Positions 22,411 to 34,400 of a stretch of DNA of 64,000 bases are shown in pieces. Source of the DNA: Crossaster papposus (Eukaryota; Echinodermata; Asteroidea; Velatida; Solasteridae); contig JBAIAA010000523.1 in the NCBI GenBank assembly GCA_037893245.1, positions 558,001-622,000 on the forward strand, written 5' to 3'. The first letter of the stretch is position 1. Every line of letters starts with the position of its first letter. The position numbers and the translations under genes were made by a program. The notes under the pieces are model-generated. The model was given only the letters and a program-made list of their open reading frames with translations, was not told the origin of the DNA and ran no database searches.

Positions 22411-25400
22411 GTAAGTGTATGTGACGGATTCTGGCATAATGAAACAAAACTTAGCGCAAAAGTTGTGCCAACTTTAGCAAAAAAATTTGCTAACCTTAAG
22501 CGCAAATTCACGGCGTTTTTGTGCTAACGTTTGCGCGCGCATAGATATTCTACTGTTACGTCAATGATTTAAGCAAATTTTTCCGCTAGGTTAACCCTAA
22601 CCCTGCCAAATCAAGCACAGTGCATCTGATCTGGTGATGACTGCTTGACCTTGCTGGACTCTGCACACAAGTCAATGTGACAAAGTATGCAATCTGTTGT
22701 GTCTGACAGGGTTTCTAGCCAAAATACCCTGGGGGGTTATGGTTAAGCGTGCCTTTTGCTGTGCTTACTGCTTACGGTCCCCATGAAATAGGCCGAGGCT
22801 CGGTTAGCAGAAAATCGTGTGCTTAGCAGTGCCGCGAAATTGGGCCCAGGTTGAAATTAGGTTTCTCGGGTATTAGAAAAGAGGATAACATTCTCCTTAC
22901 AGTGCTGTTTGTTGCACTTCAATCGGACATTCCATTAAAAAAGTAGGATTCAGGCAGTGGTCACCATCAATAAATATTAGAGTATTTTGCAGAAATCAGG
23001 TTATGGGTAAGAAAAATAGGGTAGAGCGTTACCGGTAGGGTTAAACATTATTGATTGAGCTCTCGTGGCTAAGCCAACCAACTGCTTTTACCCGAGCCAA
23101 TCTGAGTGAGCTACTCGATGCACCCATTGTACGCTGCCATGTGACTGAACCAATAAAATTGATGTTTTTAACATTCCCCCCCCCCCCCCCCCCCACTTAC
23201 AGGTATGGAGACCTGTCTTCCTATGGTCACCCTACACAGGAGTTTGGTCCCATTGATCAGATGGGAAGGGAAGGCATGCGCTTCACTCAGTGGTATGCCC
23301 CGTCTATGTTCTGTTCACCCAGTCGAGGTGCTATGCTCACAGGTGGGAAGACATCAATAAATATTTTGAGGTCAATCCTGGAGTGTTCCATGGCAGAACG
23401 CTCCACGGATACCCCAGGGATGTAGATTTGCTGGACAAAAGTAAAAGCAATTGTAGTATTTAATTTCACTCTCACCTTTTACCAATAATGGCCGGTTCCT
23501 GTGAATTGGGCGTCACTGTTTTTTAACACAAGGCCCAGGGGGGGGCGGAGGGGGGGCCCTTCGAGACTGTGATTGCGCAACGCTGACGTACCGTCCATTC
23601 TCAAAATAGGGGGGAACAATTTTCTCACGCGAAAAATAAAGAGTTTTTGGCATCCAATCTTAACATCTTGTCTTTTGTAGTTGTAAAAGGTTGTTATTTA
23701 CCTTAATTTTTATCATCCAATGACAAAAATTGTATTGAAAATAAAAAAAAGAAGTCGAAAAAATTAAGCGTTGACGTACCGTTGATGCACGTAGAGATTG
23801 TGCACAAATACTAAAACGACGTTGACAAATACCTCCCCTAAAAAGGGCAATAATAATCGATAAATTGTGAAAAATCGTGCTTCGAACCCACTCACTTTTT
23901 TCCATGGATACGTTTAAAAAGGATGTAGCAGTGATATACTGAATTTTTAAAAAAATCTGCCTGTGAACCCCTTGCGTTTTATCGTGTTGTTTTCGAATGA
24001 AAATGGCAGAAAATGACATCGCCCAAAAACAAATTCGTGTAGATCGTGCCTGTGTACCTGGCTTTGCGGACGTTATATGAATCACTGAATTCGGAGAGCG
24101 AGCGCGGAGCAAATTTGTACGTGTTTCAACGGTGCGCTTCGCGGTAGCGATCTATACGTATTTACTGTGTGAGATGTGTGGCTCATGAGCGTGGAAGAAC
24201 GAATGAGATACATTTCAACGTTGGTGGCGCACTTTGTTGGGCCCCCCCTCCGCCCCCCCCTGACAAGGCCAAAGGCCACTCGAGGTATGGGGTACAGAGG
24301 AAAGTGTGGAAGAACCAGGCCCCTCACCAGGCCCCTCACCAGGCCCGTACGCAGGATTTTTTATGGGGGGGTGCGAATTTGTACTTTTGATTTGATTTGA
24401 TTTATTCGCAATTTCCACAATAATGATACAGATTTTACTACAGAAGAAAAAGAAAAACAAAAACAAATACATATAATGGAAAAAGCAGGGATAACGCAAA
24501 AAAGTTTTAAAAAACTTATTTCCATTGCGGTCCCAATGATGGGACCAAAAATGGAACCAAAAATGTCCTGGCCAGTACCGTTATTTCTACATCAAAATAC
24601 CCTTATTTACACCGAAAAATGTGGACCTTTTGGTAATTTGGGGGTGAATTTGTACTGATGGGACCAAAAATGGGACCAATTTTGTTCGCGTGCCTGCAGT
24701 ACAGTTATTTTTACATCAAAACACCATTATTTACCCGGGAAAATGTGGACCTTTTGGTAATTTGGGGATGGGGTGCGTAGGCACCCGTCGCACCACCCGG
24801 GCCTGCTCACACCAAAACAAAATTATCTGATCTCTTTACAGTATGAATATGGTCGAGATGGGTAACTAGTCGGGCATTATGTCTCTACCCTTATTATGTG
24901 TAGAAGTGTCATAGCCCAGGCTGGGTGTGAACCCAACCTGCAGAACTACATGTACCTGCAGACCACAAATTCACTACTCCAGCTAGACCACTAGGTCATA
25001 TGGCACTTCCACAATGCACGGCACTTCCACGATGCAAACTTAACATCACAAAGCATTTGCTGTGGAGATTTGGCCGGAGTTGAAATGTCTGCTAAACTTC
25101 TTTTAGGCAAATTTTGACACTTAACCAGTTCGCGCCGGATGACGTATATAAACGCAAAAATTTCCCAAAATTCAAAACGGATGACGCATAAACACGCCAA
25201 GTTCAAGTTCGGAAATGTATGTCAGCAGCGCGCAAGGCCGGAAATGCGTGGGTGTGCTTCCCGGCACTATCAGCCTGAACACGCTTCAGATCGAGTTTCG
25301 TTAAAAATAATCCCGCCCGTCGGCTCGGCGTTGTTAAAATAATCCCGGCGCGAACTGGTTAAGGAGCTGAAACAGATGCTGTGCATCTGCCCATAGTACT

Positions 25401-28400
25401 TGCAAGGTGTGTGAGGTGTTTGTTCATTCGTGAAGAAGAAAGTTAAGCTGATGGAATACGCCACTTTCAAACAACGCTTATAATTGGCACAGAATCTTTG
25501 GGATGAATAGGATGGGCCTTAAGACTGGCCAATCGCGCGGCTTCATTTTTACGTCAACTTTGGACAAATGTGTACTTTTAGTTCTAAAGCTTGAATAAAA
25601 GAAAGTTGACAAAGGGCGTCCAGAGTTGTCAGTAAAAAAAGAGCCATGTTAAAAATTCAGTGTCATTTGCTCTGTGAAAATGGCAATACCGACAATATCT
25701 ACTTGAAAATTGACAGATCTTCAAAATCTTGTTTTTAATATACCATTAAAATGAGAAATATTTTATCTTTAATATGCCAAAAGAATGAAATGTATGCCCC
25801 AAACAGTTCAACATTTATGTTCTCAAAAACAAAAAAATTGTAAGCATTTTATGTTCTTAATATTTTAAAAATTGTAAGCCAAATTTAATCCATGGTCAGA
25901 TATAGGGTCGTATGGCGGCTGTCTAGATGCCATTGACTCGACCACATTGTAGCCGAGTCCTTCACAATTTAGCTTCTCAGCTGCCAATAAGGATGATTAG
26001 CCCCCCATTTAGTATTATTATTATTAAAATAGTGTGTTTTGTGATGTGTTCTGGTGAATTTCCAAACACAGCAGATGCTCGTCGCTTAAAGGTAGAATAC
26101 ACCATTGGTAATTTCTTGAATTATCAGAAATGGGTGGATTTGGGGGGGTTGTATTTTATAGTAAATATCGTTTAACTGACCTGTCCGATGTTTTACAATC
26201 ATGGATGCTGAAAAAAAGCAAAAAAAGCGATGTTCTATTTCTAACAGCGTCAGGCAGTGGTTCTTATGTTGTTCTTGATTGTTTTGCGATCGCCGTCTGG
26301 CGATCCCAAATTTGTTTATAGAAAATTCCATTTTTCAAAACAATTACAGGATATGTAACGCAATCCTTTATGCATATATTCATTATTTACTTTCAAATAA
26401 GTACGATATTTCTTAAAAATTCGGAAGTACAATTGTTTAATATCTGCATATGGTGTATCCTACCTTTAATACAGAAGAAATTCATATGGTGCGATAACTT
26501 GCTCTGACGTAACAGTAACAAATTCACGTTAGCGCCCAGTATGACCCAGCCTTAAATTGGGCATAGCGAGTACATATATATCAGAATTGGTATACCCTAA
26601 TAAATTGACCTAATTCCCTTGCCAACTGATTTTGTTTTACTTTAGGTACTCTACCTTAAACGGCTAGGCTACAATGTGAAAATCAGTCGAATCCCATCTC
26701 TTGCCTTGAAACAAACCATTCGCCTTGGCTTATGTTTGTCTTGGATTACCTGCAAACAAGAAAGAGATATTATCAAGAGCTTGGTAATGAATGTTATGGA
26801 GCCAATAGTGTGGCTACATTCTCCAATAAGTTTGGAGTCTGTAGACCAAATTTAACTGGAATTGCCTGAGAAAGATGGCCATCACGTCCGTTGTTTACTA
26901 GCGAAAACTGATTTGCATATTGTAGCCTTGCATGCCGTATGAGGTCACTGTTCGCACTCGAAGGCTATGATATATAATGAATATTTTGGCCGCGATTGGT
27001 GGATCTGTGCTATCACTTGATCGTGCAGAAATGCACTTGCGTGATTGATCGATCCGGTAGGAAATCTCTGACTTTAATTTCCTGTTTAAACAAAACACTC
27101 AACAATTGACCAATAGTGCAGATCCAGAGGAAGTATATTATGCGATTTCCTACTGATTGACCAATCCCGCAAACCGATCGCACCTAACAGATATATGCAT
27201 ATTTGTATACCATAGTCATGTATTCTTTTCTTGCCCGCGCATTCTTTGTCACAGGCAGGTACCCAGTCCGTATAGGCCTGTATGGTGAGCCTCAGCTACC
27301 TTCTCCTGTATTCATGCATTACTCATCCACTGGATTACCCAAAGAGGAGATAACCATAGCCGAGGCACTGAAGAACATGGGCTATGCAACAGGGATGGTG
27401 GGCAAATGGCATCTGGGTAATGATGGCAGGATTTGTCCTTGTAAACAGCATTTTACAAAGCTGTATTGGGACATGGTGAAAAAAATATGAAAAATCTGAC
27501 TTCAGCTAACTTGCACAAGCGACATTTCTTACACGTACGACTTATGAATTGTAACTCGTACATGTACGTACGACTTATATCTCGTACGTATGACTTACCG
27601 GTATGAATTATAACTCGTACGTATTGATGACTTAAAGTGAAATGTAAACATTTAAAAGCTCAACAAAAATTTCAATCTGAACAAAGTCTAGAAGTCATCT
27701 TAGTTTAATCACCTTCAAATATTAAAATGGTTGGCAATGGCCATTTAAAAAGAGGGTGTACAAACTTAATTGTCGTGCACTCGTTACCGAATGATGAGTA
27801 TACTCCTGGAATAAGTCGAACGTACGAGATGCAAGTCGTACGTACGAGATGCAAGGCGTACATACGATATATAAGTCGTATACGAGATGCAAGTCGTACG
27901 TACATGATATAAGTCATAATAGCTGAAGTGAGACATAATTGTTTTCACCATGTCCCTAATGCTTCGTAGCATTCATAAATACCTTGGAGAGTTGATAGCT
28001 TCTGATTGGTCGAGACTCGATCATGTGGGGGTGTATTAACATGTGATATAAAGACTGGCTTCAAGAACAAGCAAATGAGTGGCCCCTGATGGTGAACTTG
28101 TAACAATACAGCAGTACGTGTATGTGGATACGGGTTGTTCTAAAACCCCCACGACCCCCACGACCCCTCGACTCCCTCGAGGTACGTTCTGAAACCCGGA
28201 GTTCGAATGCGGCCCCAGTTTGAATACGGCCCCAGATAAGTTAGAACGCATGCTTCGTGCGCGCGCTGCACACATTATTTTACTGAACACGGAGGATCGA
28301 GGAACGGACTGAGCTGAACTTAATTTATTTACAAAATAAATACACTTTAAATATTGCGTCCCAAAGAATAAAGTTGAATTTGTTTGGTTTAAAAAATCGA

Positions 28401-31400
28401 AAAAATTATTCCATGGAAAATTGTAAAAATAACAATGTTATGAAATAATGAAATAATGTGGACAAATGAGGATTTGTTTTCCCATGGTTTTCTTCACGTA
28501 TTTATTGAATTAAAAAATCTTGTTGGAGAAAAAGTAAATCTCTGGCAATGTAGCCTGTTTAAAAGTCTTCATTTTCTAAAGAAACATTGATGTACTAAAT
28601 ATTTACAAGGGGGGTGGCTTCGCGCCTGTTTAGTGTGACGTGATTAAGTTTTGGTTGTATTCCGCCTTTGCCCGTCACAAAAAGACGTACCACTGTCCTA
28701 GGTTCCATAGGCCTTCCACGCCTGTATGGCAGTTTGTGATGCAGGCTGGTTGACCAATCAGGATGCCGGAAATTCATGCGGCCGTCGCGTCGTGAATTGA
28801 ACAGCTCATCAAATGTGAAAATCCCTAGATTTCTCAAGGCAGTGGAAAATACTGTACAAGTGTATACGCCAAGCACTTTATGAGCATTTTGCGCATGGGT
28901 AATCCTTATTTTTCCCACCAAAATCCCCAAGATCTTGGGAAAAATCCCAAGGAGTGGCCATGCTGTCTTGGAAGAGATATCCTTCTACGACCTAATGAGT
29001 TGTAGAAAGAACGTTTCTAAAAACTGCGCAATGACCCAGCTAGCAAATATGAAATTATTTACTGAGGAAGAGGACAATTTGTGTTGTGGCATCATTAAAT
29101 TCTTTTTTTTTTTTAGACCACATGTCGCCATGCAGCAAACCACACGACAGGAACTCCAATTCGGGCCGTAAACACTGGTTCTCATTTGGGATACAATCTG
29201 ATTTTGGGTCGGGCCGGCCTTGCGACATGCATTGCGAAACAGTTTGTGCATCGTGCGTGTGTGTGCTTAAGTTAGTCGAGGGGTTGGGGGTCGAGGGGGT
29301 TGAGGGTTTTTTAGAACAACCCTGTGGATACAGCACATGTCAAATCTTGATACTGCACGTGCTATATGTGGGCGTAGAACGATTGTACGTATGATACGTA
29401 CAATGCGCATATGTGTCGTCTATTAGCGCGTTGCACAGGATAGATGGTCGTCAGCTATAAAGTCTGATCTCAAAGTACGTGTAATAATAACGCATATTAA
29501 AGAGGCAGGGTACCATGCAAGCTAAAATATGACTCCTGAACATGAACACTGGAATATTGCTGAAAAAAAAGTCACAGCATTTTGAACATTTTAACTGTTT
29601 ATTTTATTGAATAAGATTAAAACTGCTGCAAACTGCTTACTGGCTGGAATGACCTGAAATATACAAATCAAATAAGTTAAGAGGGCCTAATAATTTGATC
29701 TTAATTTATTTTATTTCACGCAGTGAAGACCAGATCCTCACACTGATATTCCCTAATTTATAAATGCCTGAGACAGCACGACACGTGGGTAGTTTAAATG
29801 GCCGATAAAACATGACCAGCTGGTTTTAAAAACACGTTTCCGGTGTATCATAAAATTTGGACTTCTATAAAGTCTATAAGCCAAGTCGGTATTCCAACTG
29901 CGCATGTGCACAACAAGATTCAACAATTTTTCTCAAGGGATGTACACAAGGCTACGGGGGACGTGGTAACCGAATCTGCATTCTCTGTATTTTCTTGTGA
30001 AATCGAAAAGACGATGGGCACTTTGTTCGAACAAAAGTTTGGCCACACAAAACACCTGAAAACACCTAAACGTAAAAAAGAAAATGTTAATTAGTAACTT
30101 TAAAACCTGACGATCTCTTTAAATTTGCTGGTACCCCGCTATGCTTTTGCACGCAATCGATGAAATGTTTATCCCGAAAGAAAAATCGTCAAATCTTCAT
30201 GTGCGCATGTGCAGTGGAATACCGAACTTGCTTATTCCCTTGTGCCTTTCTATTGGATGAACCCTCACATCGCATGTGCAGTACTACAAACGAGTCTGTT
30301 ATTTCATAGTCCTTAATCAATTCTGGTCAGATGACGTGTATACACGCAAAGTTTTTCCTAAATTCAAAACAGATGACGAATAAACACGTCACGAGCAAGG
30401 CCGGAAATATATTTAAGCGACCAGCTCGCAGCGAGCGTGTCTAGAAATATCAGAGTGTGCTACCCAAAGATGCCGGCCTGAACCCGTCTCGGATCGAGGT
30501 TTGTGAAAAACAATGTCAATGTCGAAATACTGCCTTACAATTCACATTGTATACCGGCTCATAAATAATTATACTTTGTGTTTTTTTCCTTATTCCAGGT
30601 GTCAATGAGTTTAATTCTAGTGATGGAAATCACATGCCAAAGCACCATGGTTTTGACTATGTAGGCACCAATCTGCCACTGTCCAACGTCTGGCGATGTG
30701 ACCTAACTAAGGTTGGTAATGTATCCTTTTGGGGGAGGATAATAACAGCATTTTCGATAGCTGTTTGAGTAAGATTTTGCTCGGTCACAATCTCTGAATC
30801 ACAATCTCTGAATCACAATCTCTGAATCACCTCAACCGAGCCATTTTGATTTCATTGCCTTTCATAACTGTCTAGTTTGTTCAGTCATCTATGACAGTGA
30901 CATAATGAACCTTATACTGTTGGACAGGGGACATTCTACCCTTTCCACAGACATTTGTCTTTTTCTGAATTTTTGGAGTTTCTTTTGGAGTCTAATAAAA
31001 AAGTTTTGTGATCCCAAAGCTTGGCAGGTCTGGTTTTATGCATATCAGTCCAGGTGGTGGTGGTGATTATTTGTTTGCCTCTCATTTCAGACATTGACAC
31101 CCTACCCGGACAGTTCCTTCTGTTTTCTGTACTACGGTCACACCATGCTCCAGCAGCCATTGACGACCCATCACAACCTGACCTCTGCCTTACTCATGGA
31201 TGCCAAGGCCTTCGTCTATGACCACCAGCACGAGCCATTCTTCTTCTACTTTTCCTTTCCGCAAACTCACTCCAACCTGTTCAGCTCTGCGGTATTCAAG
31301 AATTCATCAAGGCGGGGTATAGACCAGTTTCCTACTAAACTCAAATTAATTCATGCATGCATGCATGCATGCTCATACACGTAGGCTGGAAGTACATTTT

Positions 31401-34400
31401 CTGTCAAGTTGTCTTTAGAAAAAAGTCCCTGAAATCTCATAGGTATTACTTTCTGGTCCGAATTGTTTTTCAAAAAAACCTGATTTCGTCTAGTGCGCAC
31501 GAGGTCAGGGGAAATCAGCAGGGCTCCTTTCTCCACTAGTCAAAGATAATAACTGTTATTTTTTTGGAGTGCCATTGCAAGCTGGGATTTGCACCGTGTT
31601 TCCCCAGATTCGTAACGGATGACGCATAAGCAGGAACAAGGCCGGAAATGTCTGTCAGCAGCGAGCAAGGCTGGAAATGCATGGGCCTGAACACGCTTTC
31701 GTTTGAATTTCATTTAAAATAATCACGCGCGCCGGCACGAACTGGTTAATCATTTTGCAGTTGTTACAGTTGATGCACAGTCAACTCTTACAAACAGGAT
31801 AAAATAGGTTTGAAAGATGTTTTACAAAACAAAACAAATAAACAAATAATGGAGAAAGGTAGTACATGTACCTGCAAAACAAAAAATTGACCACCCCTTT
31901 AAATTTTGTCCTGCAAAATGTCCAACTTTCAGCTCATTTTGTGCCGACAGATCATATATTTGTGATACAACTGTTCTTGAACATTCCAATACTGTCCTTT
32001 GGTGCTGGTTTTAGGTTTGTATGGAGACAACGTGAACGAGATGAGTTGGGCAGTAGGCGAGATGCTTCAACTGCTGAGAGATCTCAAACTGGAAAGAAAC
32101 ACCCTGGCTGTTTTCCTGTCTGATCATGGGCCGGAGCGCGAAATGTGCAAAGAAGGGGGAGTGTCAGGCTCTCTTAGAGGTAACAAAACCCACCCTGAGA
32201 CTGAGGGCCTGTTTGATCACCTGATCCAGCGTCATGCCAAAACAAACGGAACCACTCTTTTTGTAGGCAGACCAAAAGAAAAAATCAATCGCACTATTTT
32301 TAATCCCGGAAATACATTCGAAAATAATTAAGAAATAGTCAAAAGCTTAATTAGGGTGAAGTTGAAACTGTTTGGTCGAAGGAGTTTTCCAATTTGGAGT
32401 TTATACAGAGGTTTTCCTTAAGCACACGAACCCTATGGAATAACGTCATGTACGGAAAAAATGTGTGGACTTGTGTGGACTATTGACAGAGCTCCAGGTG
32501 TAAAATTGGGTTATGGTTATATTTGGGGTACATTTGAGGGGATCACACAATCACAAATGTGGGTTGAAAGAATTTTCATGGTGTAAGTAAAATGAGTATA
32601 TATATTTGGGGTACATTTGAGGGGATCACACAATCACAAATGTGGGTTGAAAGAATTTTCATGGTGTAAGTAAAATGAGTATTTCAAGGAAATTTGGTTG
32701 AGGATTTTTAACTACACAAATTCAAAGGAATGTCCACACAATATATGTAGGCCTGTGTGTGCTGTTATGAAGTTCATTTGCAAAAAATGGAAGTTTGAAA
32801 TAGCATTATTTGTATTTTGCCTTTGAATAGAAATGCAAATATACAAATGGTAGTTTAAAAGATACATTTTTAGCTTAAGAACCCTAACCCTGCCAAATGT
32901 AGTCTTATTTGCAAGACATCCTAATCGTGGTGTGCAGCGCACGTAGACTGCCAATACTAACACACGCCGTACACGTCATGACTTTTGAATAGGACGTCTT
33001 AGCTAATTTCGAGCAGAATTTGAATGTATAATCGCGTGACGTAACATGCATAATTGCTGACTCATTGGTAAAGTTTCTGTTATGTCACGTAATTATGCAC
33101 GCAACGTCGCATACAAATGCGACACAATTCTGCTCGGAATTTTCCAACACGATTATGTGAGTTAGCCAAGAAGTCCTATTCGAAGGTCATGGAATGGTCT
33201 ACGGCGTACGTTAGAGCGCCCGCATTGGCGGCTTACGTGCGCTACATACTGTGATTAGGACGTCTTGCAACCAATACTCTGCCAAATGTGCACTTTGATT
33301 CATTCAGCTGTCAACCCCAGTGCATAAAGGACCACAGTCTAAGACTATTAAAGGTATAGTATCATGAATGGGTGGATTTGCGAAGTAAATATCGTTTACC
33401 TGACCTGTTTGAAGTTTTACAATCATGGATGCTGAGAAACGCAAGAAAAACGGCGTTCGTTTACAACCGGCGCCGGGCAGTAGTTCTTATGTTGTTCTTG
33501 TTTTTTTTCTTTTCAATTAGCTTTTCGGAACAAGTACTGGATATTTAGCAGTGTATCCTACCTTTAAATCTAATTAATCCCAATTGAACCATGCCAGAGA
33601 TGGATTCTGCTGCATTGGGTGACTACATTCTGACCTGATGGATATTGCTGCACTTGGCAGGGTTGTTGCTGTGTCTGGCAGGCTTTCTAGCCAAAATACC
33701 CAGGATCAGGGTTAGGGTTAGGGTTAGGAGGCTTGCGCACAAAATAGATGTAGCTGGCTCATTGCCACATGACAAGTCATTTTGTATAGCTGTAATCGCA
33801 GAAGCCTCTGTTGGGTTGTGTTCTTTTTAAAGGTTGGAAAGGAATGACATGGGAAGGCGGTGTGCGGGTCCCAGCTATTGCCTGGTGGCCAGGCACCTTA
33901 CCAGCCGACATCACCAACCACCAAGTCATCAGCTCCATGGATCTCTTCAGTCTCGCTATAGACCTGGCCGGAGGGACCCCGCCCACAGACCGTGTCATTG
34001 ATGGGCGGAGCATCAAGCAGGTGCTGTTACAAGGAGGGCGATCGCCCGATCGGGCGCTGTTTCATTACTGCGGCAAGCACATCATGGCAGTGCGGCACGG
34101 CAGATACAAAGTGCACTATCACACGCAGGAGGTCCGAACCGATGCCTCGCTGCGGGTATTTTGCGGCCCGATGGGTATACCCGATTACATGGACAGGGGA
34201 TCTTTTTACTGCGGTGACTGCGCCGGCGCTGCCTGTGTGACGACCCACAATCCCCCGCTCTTATTTGACTTGGACGAAGATCCCGAGGAGGCTTACCCCT
34301 TGCCGGCGACGGAGCACGCGGAAGTCTTGCGAGAAGCGGCACGGGTGGTCTCGGAGCATGAGGCCGGAATGGTGCATGGGACGCCACTCTTCAATGACGA

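Noticed and set aside
31094-31384. Extension of sulfatase exon 5 beyond 31316 as coding
   Set aside because: The frame continues into an ATGC microsatellite. A GTATAG donor at 31317 in phase with exon 6 gives the expected family sequence instead.
33706-33732. Telomere or chromosome end
   Set aside because: There are only three to four TTAGGG units inside a gene intron, with unique sequence on both sides.
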